Below are positions 1 to 5,231 of a DNA stretch of 5,323 nucleotides, one piece after another. Positions within the stretch are counted from its first letter, which is position 1. Each line of letters begins with the position of its first letter. The position numbers and the translations under genes were made by a program. The notes under the pieces are model-generated. The model searched no databases. It was not told where the DNA came from and saw only the letters and a program-made list of their open reading frames with translations. The stretch comes from Bacillota bacterium (GTDB taxonomy: Bacteria; Bacillota; Clostridia; Clostridiales; Clostridiaceae): contig JAEZKY010000370.1 in NCBI GenBank assembly GCA_023435985.1, positions 1 to 5,323 on the forward strand. The letters are read 5' to 3'.

Positions 1-194
1 TTCTTTAAAAAATAGATCATTTTCTGTTCTTTACTAAATTTTACCTTTTTTCGAGATAAAGTGTTCATTTCTATTTCAAGATAATCCATTACATCACCTA
101 TTGCTTTTTCAAGTGTAGGATCATGTTTATAAGTCAGAGTGTCATTTAAGGTTGTATTTTTGAACTGTTCAATACTTATCTGTATATTAATCAT
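1..194 (-). CDS. Unrecognised protein, N-terminal part only (gene runs off the window)
   Basis: An open frame on the minus strand starts at the ATG at 194-192 and stays open for 64 codons to the window edge. It begins MINIQISIEQFKNTTLNDTL. A ribosome binding site GAAGGAG (210-204) lies 9 nt before this ATG. An in-frame ATG at 203-201 touches the ribosome binding site and is therefore a poor start. A near-consensus promoter sits just behind it (223-252), so this is almost certainly an expressed gene. The visible part has no signal peptide or membrane segment and is a mix of polar and charged residues (an acidic stretch containing DVMDYLEIEMN, then SRKKVKFSKEQK). I do not recognise the family. 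It is transcribed away from the rest of the window and is probably not part of the defence operon. Confidence 0.7.
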   Translation of the reverse strand, partial: MINIQISIEQFKNTTLNDTLTYKHDPTLEKAIGDVMDYLEIEMNTLSRKKVKFSKEQKMIYFLK

Positions 195-222
195 ATCAAT
201 CATCTCCTTCAAAATTTTCAAT

Positions 223-252
223 ATTTTAATTATTTTTAATCATAAATGTCAA
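223..252 (-). promoter_or_regulatory. Sigma-A-type promoter for the minus-strand gene at 1-194
   Basis: Read on the minus strand, a perfect -35 box TTGACA (252-247) is followed after 18 nt by TAAAAT (228-223), which matches the -10 consensus at five of six positions. Transcription would start near 216. That gives a short leader of about 20 nt containing the GAAGGAG ribosome binding site before the ATG at 194. This is the best complete promoter in the window. Confidence 0.75.
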
Positions 253-372
253 GAAAATATGATGACTTTTAAAAAAATAATTATGGGATTAAGTTATTTT
301 GCAAGTTCATAATGCAAAATGTGATTTTAGAAACGAAAATGTAAAATGGTTGGTGATTATTTCTAATATTAA

Positions 373-386
373 TACCAAATTTGGTA
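373..386. repeat. 14-bp perfect palindrome, flanked by a wider inverted repeat
   Basis: TACCAAATTTGGTA is identical to its own reverse complement. It is nested in a second inverted repeat, TTCTAAT at 361-367 and ATTAGAA at 398-404, so the two levels of symmetry share roughly one centre. No spacer is available for an RNA loop at the core, so a dimeric repressor operator is a more natural reading than a terminator. Which gene it would control is unclear, because it lies about 120 bases behind the leftward promoter. Confidence 0.5.
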
Positions 387-588
387 GAGAAAATTTTATT
401 AGAATCATGGGTAAGAAATAGCCAATTGTACTTTATTTAAGAAAAGTTAATGAGTAAGATGTTATTTGATTTGGATTCTAATGTTGGAAAAGCAATGAAT
501 GGCAGTTTAGAAACCATACTCTATATATTAGAAAGATAAAATTAGATATAGAAACAGAAATAGAAACCAATTTTTAATTGTGCAATTG

Positions 589-600
589 TTAATGCATTAA
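589..600. repeat. 12-bp perfect palindrome
   Basis: TTAATGCATTAA reads the same on both strands. It is preceded within a few bases by a smaller inverted repeat (AATTG TG CAATT, 576-587). In DNA this AT-rich a 12-bp palindrome can arise by chance, so a binding-site role is only possible. Confidence 0.3.
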
Positions 601-775
601 ATATGCAAGAATTATTAGTATGTATATCTGTTATATGAATCTAATGTATTTCTAATTTTAAAATACTTTTGATTTGGTAGAATTTTTTTTGATTTTTTCG
701 ACAAATTTTGATTTTTTTAATAGTTGGCTTACCCATTAATTTTAAATGTAAGTTAAATGAATCAATGAACTAAAA

Positions 776-801
776 AGAACTAAGCAATTAACTTTAGTTC
801 T
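776..801 (+). repeat. Hairpin with 8-bp arms upstream of the 917 gene
   Basis: AGAACTAA (776-783) is exactly complementary to TTAGTTCT (794-801) across a 10-nt loop. GAACTA also occurs just before as a direct repeat (767-772). It is not followed by a U run, so it does not look like an intrinsic terminator. It is either an operator or part of a structured leader with the next hairpin. Confidence 0.4.
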
Positions 802-810
802 AAAACGTTC

Positions 811-836
811 CTTTTATAAAAAATACTTTATAAAAG
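811..836 (+). repeat. Hairpin with 10-bp arms upstream of the 917 gene
   Basis: CTTTTATAAA (811-820) and TTTATAAAAG (827-836) are perfect reverse complements with a 6-nt spacer. The arms are all A/T apart from the closing C-G pair, which gives a weak RNA stem. As DNA it would be a good-sized operator. It lies 10 nt after the 776-801 hairpin and just before the proposed leader hairpin. Confidence 0.45.
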
Positions 837-845
837 TATATTTGA

Positions 846-908
846 TCTCCTTAATATTTCAAAAAATATGTCATTCTTAAAGATATAAGATATTTTTATT
901 AAGGGAGA
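846..908 (+). promoter_or_regulatory. Possible leader hairpin masking the ribosome binding site of the 917 gene
   Basis: The ribosome binding site AAGGGAG (901-907), 9 nt before the ATG at 917, lies in ATTAAGGGAGA (898-908). That segment can pair with TCTCCTTAAT (846-855) over 10 bp with one bulged G. The stem continues inward after a 6-nt bulge with AAAAATAT (862-869) pairing to ATATTTTT (890-897), leaving a 20-nt loop. In RNA this would hold the ribosome binding site closed. The complementarity is read directly from the sequence. Whether it folds, and whether transcription starts upstream of 846, is inference. Confidence 0.4.
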
Positions 909-916
909 GATAGAGT

Positions 917-2164
917 ATGGAAAAAGCAAAATTGCAAATTAAAAGAGAAGATTTATCAAAAGTTTCAGGAAAGATTAATAATATAGTTACTACCAAAGCA
1001 TCAATTAATAGTTTGCTAGAAAATGTTGATAGGGAATTATTTGTTAAGCATATTAGTTTAATAGACAAAGATAAGATTGCTTTATTTATAGCATATGATG
1101 GCAAGAAAATTTTAAAGAGTGAATTAGTAGAATTAGCAGCAGAAAAAATATACGGAAATGAATTTATGATGATTAAATTTTATAATGAATTTAAAGATAT
1201 ATTAGCAGTAAATCCAACAGAATTAGAAGAGGTATTAGGCTGTACTAAAATGGAAAGAAAAAGATGGACAAATGAAAATTTATTAAAAGTCTTTGAATAT
1301 AGAACATTTAGAAAATATGGACAAACATTAGAGTATCCAGTATTCGATAGACTTCAAGTATGCTCAATAACAGAAGAAAATGTTGCCAGTTGGAGAGAAG
1401 AATATGAGAAAATTAAAAAGAAAAATAAAGAAATAGCAACTCATAAGGCTATTGAAACTAGAAAAATTAATGAGAATATGAGAGCAGATTTTAAGAAAGA
1501 GTTTAAGAAGATACTAGCATCTTGGTATAGATTAGATGGGAAGTTAGGGGCTACCTTTGAATTAGCATATTGGACTGTTTGGATATCTAGGTGGGCAAAA
1601 GAAAATCAGGAGAAGGCTTATGATGCTGTTAGGAATAAAGAGTCATATCTAAGTCAGAAGGAATACTTATATAAACTTAAAAATGATGCTTTAAATCAAT
1701 TAATAAAATCTGAATATGCTTCTCAAAGTTTTTATAGATCAGAAAATCATTGTAAGGAAAGTTTTGAATTATGCAAGGATCATTATGAAGCGTGGAAAGA
1801 AGAAAGAGAATGGATTTACATGAGTAAATGGACTTATTTTGAAAGACATAAAGAGGATATACAAGAATGTTCTAACTGTAATTATGATGCAGGAGAAGAT
1901 TATTACTCTTTATTCTATCTGGAAATTGAACATAATGAAATTAAAGATTATAAATTTAATTTCCATACGCCATATAGTATAGGGAAAAGTATTTTTAGGA
2001 ATAAGGATGAATTACCAATGGTTAAGAATAATGAGGATGTAGATGGAATGTTTAGATTTGGTAGAAACCTTTTTGAAGAAGAAAAAGTAGTTTACAGAGA
2101 AAAAGATGTAATTAAGAAATTTTTAGAGGCTATTGAAAAATATAAGATGTATGATGGGGTTTAG
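917..2164 (+). CDS. Unknown 415-residue protein with HTH-like segment and Cys/His C-terminal part
   Basis: The ATG at 917 follows a strong ribosome binding site AAGGGAG with a 9-nt gap. The protein is soluble and highly charged, with no signal peptide or membrane helix. Residues about 103-131 (LEEVLGCTKMERKRWTNENL and on) loosely resemble the recognition part of MerR/excisionase-type HTH domains, in which a short helix is followed by RRWxxxGKL. This resemblance is weak. Residues about 150-200 are lysine/glutamate-rich and probably helical or coiled-coil. Residues 215-235 are rich in tryptophan and tyrosine. A candidate metal site is H278, C279, C286, H289 with C318-x2-C321. After it comes a segment with motifs DYYSLFYLE, FHTPYSIGKS (near 350) and MFRFGR (378-383) that looks like a conserved domain. 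I cannot name the family. It stands alone, separated from the SEFIR genes by about 160 bases, and may be an independent accessory gene. Confidence 0.85.
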   Translation: MEKAKLQIKREDLSKVSGKINNIVTTKASINSLLENVDRELFVKHISLIDKDKIALFIAYDGKKILKSELVELAAEKIYGNEFMMIKFYNEFKDILAVNPTELEEVLGCTKMERKRWTNENLLKVFEYRTFRKYGQTLEYPVFDRLQVCSITEENVASWREEYEKIKKKNKEIATHKAIETRKINENMRADFKKEFKKILASWYRLDGKLGATFELAYWTVWISRWAKENQEKAYDAVRNKESYLSQKEYLYKLKNDALNQLIKSEYASQSFYRSENHCKESFELCKDHYEAWKEEREWIYMSKWTYFERHKEDIQECSNCNYDAGEDYYSLFYLEIEHNEIKDYKFNFHTPYSIGKSIFRNKDELPMVKNNEDVDGMFRFGRNLFEEEKVVYREKDVIKKFLEAIEKYKMYDGV

Positions 2165-2183
2165 AATGTAAATTTCAATCTGA

Positions 2184-2203
2184 AAGTATATAAATGTATA
2201 CTT
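2184..2203 (+). repeat. Short inverted repeat after the 917 gene
   Basis: AAGTATA (2184-2190) and TATACTT (2197-2203) are complementary around a 6-nt loop, 20 nt after the stop codon of the 917 gene. The stem is almost all A/T and no U run follows, so it is a poor terminator candidate. It could be a weak terminator or an operator near the next promoter. I see no better terminator for the 917 gene. Confidence 0.25.
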
Positions 2204-2276
2204 AGGTATGTACTTAATATAGTTATTTCTGATATAACAGTATAATGTCGCTTTTACATAATAATATCACAATTTA

Positions 2277-2285
2277 TGATATAAT
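2277..2285 (+). promoter_or_regulatory. Extended -10 promoter of the first SEFIR gene
   Basis: TGATATAAT is a perfect extended -10 element (TG, one base, TATAAT), which can work without a good -35 box. None is obvious here; TTTACA at 2253-2258 is spaced too far. Transcription would start about 2291-2293, giving a leader of about 35 nt with the ribosome binding site TAAGGGA (2311-2317). The element and most of the leader are repeated before the second SEFIR gene at 3723. Further upstream a similar TGATATAAC is seen at 2230-2238. Confidence 0.65.
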
Positions 2286-2327
2286 CTATTATATGGAAAA
2301 TGAATGTAAATAAGGGATGTGGTCGTT

Positions 2328-3329
2328 ATGAAAAAAGATCCAACGGCATTTGTAAGTTATAGTTGGGAAGGTGAAGAACATAAAAACTGGGTATTAGCAC
2401 TTGTAAGTAAATTATTTGAAAATGGAATAAAAACTGCAATTGATGTATTTGAAACTCAAACAGAGACGGTAAATCTATATAATATGATGATAAAAAATAT
2501 TAGAGAGAAAGACTATACAATTCTTGTTTTAACTGAGAATTATGCTGAGAAAGCAGATGATTTGCAAGGGGGTGTAGGATTTGAAACTAATCTGTTAATT
2601 TCATCAATAATGGATAATTTTAATAAGATTATACCTATAGTTAGAACAAAGGGAAATAAATCAAAGGCTATACCGTTTTACTTGAGAGGTGTCTATTATA
2701 TCGACTTTTCTAATGATGAACAATTTGAAGCAGTTTTTAAAGAGTTATTACATAGGATTTATAAAGTTGATCAAATAGAAGAACCTAAACTTGGAGTGAG
2801 ACCAGATTTAAAACCCAAAAAGATAGAGTCAAGTTCAAGTATTGACAGATATATTTTTGAAATTGAAGATAATACTTTAATTCCAAACTTGTTAAGAATA
2901 ACGGATATGGATAAAAATAAGTTTATGAAAGAAAGTTATACAGATATAATAAATGGATTACATAGTTTACTGAAAAAAACAAATGCAAGTAATAGTAATT
3001 TTGAATTTGAATTTGATACTATTTCACCTAAAAAAGTAATGGCAAGAATATATTTGGATGGGACTCGGAAATATTCATTTAAAGCATGGTTAGAAAATGG
3101 GGTGGCGTTGCCTGATACAATAAATCTTTCTTATGGATATTTGATAAAAGACAGCGATGACTTAATTAGTGAAAGAATAACGTGTGAATTAGATAAAGAA
3201 AATAAATTGGGGCTCAAAATGAATATGAACTTTAACAAAAATATTATTAATTCTAAGTCCGTAACCTTAGAAATTTGGAGAAACATGATGATTCTTTTAA
3301 AAGTATATTCATGTGAAAGAAAGTTATAA
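2328..3329 (+). CDS. SEFIR/TIR-domain protein, copy 1 (unusual C-terminus)
   Basis: The start is taken at ATG 2328, 10 nt after TAAGGGA. An in-frame GTG at 2319 is only 2 nt from that site. Residues about 4-150 form a SEFIR/TIR domain. The first strand carries AFVSYSW, followed by EEHKNWVLALVSKLFENG, then the acidic D39 with VFETQTE, the strand YTILVLTENYAEKA, the GGVGFE motif ending in E86, and the strand IIPIVRT. E86 sits where TIR NADases carry their catalytic glutamate (my alignment by eye). A linker (PKLGVRPDLKP) leads to a C-terminal domain from about residue 177 (FEIEDNTLIPN, KFMKESY, INLSYG, LDKENKLGLKM) that I cannot name. Such domains in bacteria often act as NAD-degrading anti-phage effectors. 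The last ~12 residues (LKVYSCERKL end) differ from the paralogue at 3774 and probably come from a deletion junction. It is likely still expressed from its own promoter; function retention is uncertain. Confidence 0.85.
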   Translation: MKKDPTAFVSYSWEGEEHKNWVLALVSKLFENGIKTAIDVFETQTETVNLYNMMIKNIREKDYTILVLTENYAEKADDLQGGVGFETNLLISSIMDNFNKIIPIVRTKGNKSKAIPFYLRGVYYIDFSNDEQFEAVFKELLHRIYKVDQIEEPKLGVRPDLKPKKIESSSSIDRYIFEIEDNTLIPNLLRITDMDKNKFMKESYTDIINGLHSLLKKTNASNSNFEFEFDTISPKKVMARIYLDGTRKYSFKAWLENGVALPDTINLSYGYLIKDSDDLISERITCELDKENKLGLKMNMNFNKNIINSKSVTLEIWRNMMILLKVYSCERKL

Positions 3330-3335
3330 AAATAA

Positions 3336-3392
3336 AAACGAAAAGACATTGTATTTTGCAAGGATTTAAAAGTTATAAATAAAGAGATATAA
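3336..3392 (+). pseudogene. C-terminal remnant of the small 152-residue gene (unit A copy)
   Basis: Directly behind the first SEFIR gene, in the same frame after two stop codons, the sequence reads KRKDIVFCKDLKVINKEI-stop. It lines up with the last residues of the intact small protein at 4771-5229 (CKNIISCKDSEIKSKEV-stop). The stop codon is 2 nt before the broken hsdM start, the same gap as in the intact unit. The start, ribosome binding site and about 130 codons are missing, so this is a deletion remnant and not a gene. Confidence 0.75.
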
Positions 3393-3394
3393 AT

Positions 3395-3463
3395 ATGGAA
3401 AGGCTTACTATGCAAAAGTTAGAAAAAGCGTTATGAGATGTAGTCGATATATTTAGAGCAAAT
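3395..3463 (+). pseudogene. hsdM: hsdM 5' remnant with nonsense mutation (unit A copy)
   Basis: From ATG 3395 the frame reads MERLTMQKLEKAL, stop, DVVDIFRAN. The intact hsdM start at 5232 reads MEKLTIQKLEKTLWDAADILRGE. Codon 14, TGG for tryptophan in the intact gene, is TGA here (3434-3436). The similarity continues in frame past the stop and fades at about 3463. The rest of hsdM is absent, so no methyltransferase can be made. At most a 13-residue peptide would be translated. This identifies what once followed the first SEFIR gene. Confidence 0.85.
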
Positions 3464-3466
3464 TAG

Positions 3467-3658
3467 ATTTTTAGTTGAAATGCTATGGAAGGCAAGATTG
3501 AATGGGATTATGATTGATGCTAGAATTACAAAATTTAAAATTGATGGAAACGCTATAGTGCTGAACAGATATGGAAAATGCTCATGAGTTATGAAGGCTG
3601 GTACTTTGAATTGAAGATAAAAGAACCTTCGGATCAGATATATAGGGAACAGGATTAA
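3467..3658 (+). pseudogene. Frameshifted remnant of an unidentified gene
   Basis: Two overlapping open segments in different frames look like one broken coding sequence. The first is open from 3444 to the stop at 3585-3587 and reads, near its end, IMIDARITKFKIDGN. The second is open from 3545 to the stop at 3656-3658 and reads RYSAEQIWKMLMSYEGWYF and ELKIKEPSDQIYREQD. A single frameshift near 3545-3555 would join them into ...KIDGN-RYSAEQIWKMLMSYEGW.... The second half looks like a genuine protein C-terminus, and I have a vague memory of small bacterial proteins ending with a similar W/G-x-MLMxYEGWxFxL pattern, unverified. No ribosome binding site or clean start is present. It does not match any other gene in this window, so it came from a gene outside the duplicated unit or from an internal rearrangement. 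Confidence 0.45.
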
Positions 3659-3672
3659 GTAATAAGTTCAAA

Positions 3673-3681
3673 TGATATAAT
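3673..3681 (+). promoter_or_regulatory. Second extended -10-like element upstream of SEFIR copy 2
   Basis: TGATATAAT occurs here identically to the main element at 3723-3731, 50 bases further upstream. A weaker version (TGATATAAC, 2230-2238) lies 47 bases before the main element of copy 1, so the pair may be an old shared feature. It could be a second start site or a chance product of AT-rich sequence. Confidence 0.35.
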
Positions 3682-3722
3682 TTAGCAGAGGACATGAAAA
3701 ATTTCTTTGCTATTTTTATTTA

Positions 3723-3731
3723 TGATATAAT
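3723..3731 (+). promoter_or_regulatory. Extended -10 promoter of the SEFIR copy 2 / hsdM operon
   Basis: TGATATAAT, a perfect extended -10, is followed by a leader nearly identical to that of copy 1 and by the ribosome binding site TAAGGGA (3757-3763), 10 nt before ATG 3774. No strong -35 box is seen; TTTCTT at 3702-3707, 18 nt upstream, is weak. No terminator separates this promoter from hsdM at 5232, so it may drive the whole operon. Confidence 0.65.
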
Positions 3732-3773
3732 GAATTATATGGAAATTGAATGTAAGTAAGGGATGTGATTGTT

Positions 3774-4754
3774 ATGGAGAAAGATCCAACTGCTTTTATT
3801 AGTTATAGTTGGGACAGCCAAGAGCATAAACGGTGGGTATTATCTCTTGTAAGTAGATTATTTGAAAATGGAGTTGAAACATCTATAGATGTATTTGAAA
3901 CCCAAACAGAAACTGTAAACTTGAATAATATGATGATAAAGAATATTAGAGAAAAAGATTATACAATTATTGTTTTGACTGAGGAATATGCTAAAAGGGC
4001 AGATAATTTACAAGGTGGGGTTGGATTTGAGACTAATATGCTAATTCCATTTATAATGAGTAACTTGCAAAAAATTATACCAATAGTACGTACAAATGGG
4101 GATAAATCAAAGGTAGTACCGTTCTATTTGAATGGTGTATTGTATATAGATTTTTCTGATGATAGACAATTTGAAGAGTCATTTAAAGAATTATTACATA
4201 GGATCTATAAAGTTGATTTAATAGAAAAGCCTAAACTCGGAGCAAGACCAGATTTAAAACCTCAAAGGATAGAAGAAAATGTTAATAAGACTAGTTTTGA
4301 AATTGAAGATAACACTTTAATTCCTAATTTTTTAGGAGTAACAGATATAGATAAAAACAAATTTATGAAAGAAAGTTATTCATATATAATAAATGGACTA
4401 CATAGTTTGTTGGAAAAGACAAAAGGAAGTAATAGTAATTTTGATTTTGAATTTGATATTATCACATCTAAAAAAGTAATTGCTAGAATGTATTTAAATG
4501 GTACTCAAAAGTATTCATTTAAAGTGTGGCTAGGAAGTGGATTTGGAGCAAGGCAGGAGACAATAAATCTTTCTTATGGACATTTTGTAAGTGATAGTGA
4601 TACCTCAATGAATGAAATAATTATGTGTGAATTAGATAAAGAAAATAAATTAGGCCTTAAAATGACTATGAATTTTAGTGGAAGCAGAGATGTTCTTGAT
4701 TCAAAGTCTATAACAGCAGAAATTTGGAAGAATATTATTAATTACATTCGTTAA
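3774..4754 (+). CDS. SEFIR/TIR-domain protein, copy 2 (intact)
   Basis: The ATG at 3774 lies 10 nt after TAAGGGA; an in-frame GTG at 3765 is too close to it. The 326-residue product is about 70 percent identical by eye to the protein at 2328. It has the same layout: SEFIR/TIR domain at residues 4-150 (AFISYSW, EEYAKRADNLQGGVGFE with the candidate catalytic E86, IIPIVRT), a PKLGARPDLKP linker, and an unnamed C-terminal domain from about residue 175 (FEIEDNTLIPNFLGVTDIDK, YSFKVWLGSGFG, INLSYGH, DKENKLGLKMTMNF, ending EIWKNIINYIR). There is no signal peptide or membrane helix, so it should act in the cytoplasm. The small gene follows after 16 nt and then hsdM, so the three form one operon. The likely role is an anti-phage effector triggered through the C-terminal domain; the trigger is unknown. 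This copy has the natural C-terminus and is the reference for the family here. Confidence 0.88.
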   Translation: MEKDPTAFISYSWDSQEHKRWVLSLVSRLFENGVETSIDVFETQTETVNLNNMMIKNIREKDYTIIVLTEEYAKRADNLQGGVGFETNMLIPFIMSNLQKIIPIVRTNGDKSKVVPFYLNGVLYIDFSDDRQFEESFKELLHRIYKVDLIEKPKLGARPDLKPQRIEENVNKTSFEIEDNTLIPNFLGVTDIDKNKFMKESYSYIINGLHSLLEKTKGSNSNFDFEFDIITSKKVIARMYLNGTQKYSFKVWLGSGFGARQETINLSYGHFVSDSDTSMNEIIMCELDKENKLGLKMTMNFSGSRDVLDSKSITAEIWKNIINYIR

Positions 4755-4770
4755 AATTGGGAGGATTTAA

Positions 4771-5229
4771 ATGCTAGATTATAATGAAATGAAAAACTAT
4801 TTTCGTGGTAGGTTACGCAGCAATAGCAAGGAAGTAATTGTAAGTAAAATAATTAATAGAGCAGAGGAAATAGTTGGGGCGAAAGATATTAAGTTATTTT
4901 ATCCGCAAAATATATTTGTAGAAGAAAAGGATTTTAAATTTTATGTGTTTTACAATAATAAAATACTAAAAGTTAGTGAGGATAATAATTTTATAGTTAC
5001 TAACTTTTATAATATAGAGAAAATAGATAAAGTTGAATTAAAAGAGAATTATAAGGATGAAAGTGAAAAGATACTTGAAATAAAGTTTAAAGATAATGAA
5101 TTTTTCACATTTAATAGTCATGAGGATACAAATGAGTATTATAAAATAGATTTAGCAAGTATTATAGAAGAAATTTGCAAAAATATTATTTCATGCAAAG
5201 ACTCAGAAATCAAAAGTAAAGAGGTATAG
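4771..5229 (+). CDS. Small 152-residue protein of unknown function between SEFIR gene and hsdM
   Basis: The ATG at 4771 has an excellent ribosome binding site GGGAGG (4759-4764) 6 nt upstream and begins 16 nt after the SEFIR stop. The stop at 5227-5229 is 2 nt before hsdM, so translation is probably coupled. The N-terminus (MLDYNEMKNYFRGRLRSNSK) looks helical. It is followed by alternating beta-type stretches (KFYVFYNNKILKVSEDNNFI, KILEIKFKDNEFFTFNS) and a C-terminal helix (IDLASIIEEICKNII). This order is compatible with a compact PH-like or similar small fold, but that is a guess. It may belong to a small domain-of-unknown-function family shared by Firmicutes and phages (possibly DUF3908, from memory). 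There are no catalytic motifs and no membrane segment. Its constant position next to a SEFIR gene in both duplicated units suggests a partner, inhibitor or sensor for the SEFIR protein or the methyltransferase. Confidence 0.85.
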   Translation: MLDYNEMKNYFRGRLRSNSKEVIVSKIINRAEEIVGAKDIKLFYPQNIFVEEKDFKFYVFYNNKILKVSEDNNFIVTNFYNIEKIDKVELKENYKDESEKILEIKFKDNEFFTFNSHEDTNEYYKIDLASIIEEICKNIISCKDSEIKSKEV

Positions 5230-5231
5230 AG

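Larger units (their letters stand above)
211..916. other. 700-base AT-rich intergenic region rich in inverted repeats
   Basis: I find no credible protein gene here on either strand. The longest ATG-started fragments are about 30 codons (for example 450-539 +) and lack a ribosome binding site. The region holds the promoter of the leftward gene (223-252), a 14-bp palindrome (373-386), a 12-bp palindrome (589-600), two adjacent hairpins (776-801 and 811-836) and a leader hairpin that could mask the ribosome binding site of the 917 gene (846-908). It separates divergently transcribed genes. I could not settle on a promoter for the rightward gene. It may hold an untranslated leader or small RNA, or be degraded former coding DNA. 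Confidence 0.6.
2272..3463 (+). repeat. Tandem duplication, unit A (decayed copy)
   Basis: This stretch matches 3718-5300 in order. It begins at the shared ATTTATGATATAAT promoter, continues through the shared leader and a SEFIR gene, and then has only the last codons of the small gene and the first 23 codons of hsdM. The two SEFIR proteins are similar nearly from end to end. The final 42 bases up to the hsdM start align without gaps, 31 identical by my count and most differences being transitions. Compared with unit B, roughly 400 bases of the small gene are missing and hsdM is broken. Confidence 0.85.

Noticed and set aside
450..539. Plus-strand 29-codon frame beginning MSKMLFDLDSNVGKAMN
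   Set aside because: No ribosome binding site is present, it is short, and it is isolated in an intergenic region; I see no family resemblance. It could be a scrap of an older gene but there is nothing to support it.
671..682. GATTTGGTAGAA also occurs inside the 917 gene (2056-2067, encoding part of FRFGR), suggesting an older copy of that gene's 3' end
   Set aside because: Similarity outside these 12 bases is weak and limited to T-rich sequence; the surrounding bases do not align convincingly.
877..1104. Minus-strand open frame of 75 codons overlapping the start of the 917 gene
   Set aside because: It lies antisense within a well-supported gene, has no ribosome binding site, and its leucine/serine/isoleucine-rich translation is typical of the reverse of AT-rich coding DNA.
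2184..2203. Intrinsic terminator after the 917 gene
   Set aside because: The stem is A/T-only except for one pair and is not followed by a T run; reported only as an inverted repeat.
2319..2327. GTG start for SEFIR copy 1 (and the equivalent GTG at 3765 for copy 2)
   Set aside because: The GTG lies only 2 nt from the TAAGGGA site, whereas the ATG nine bases later has a 10-nt gap, and both copies agree on this ATG.
3131..3415. Minus-strand open frame of 94 codons across the end of SEFIR copy 1
   Set aside because: It is antisense to the real gene and the remnants behind it, with phenylalanine-rich low-complexity translation and no ribosome binding site.
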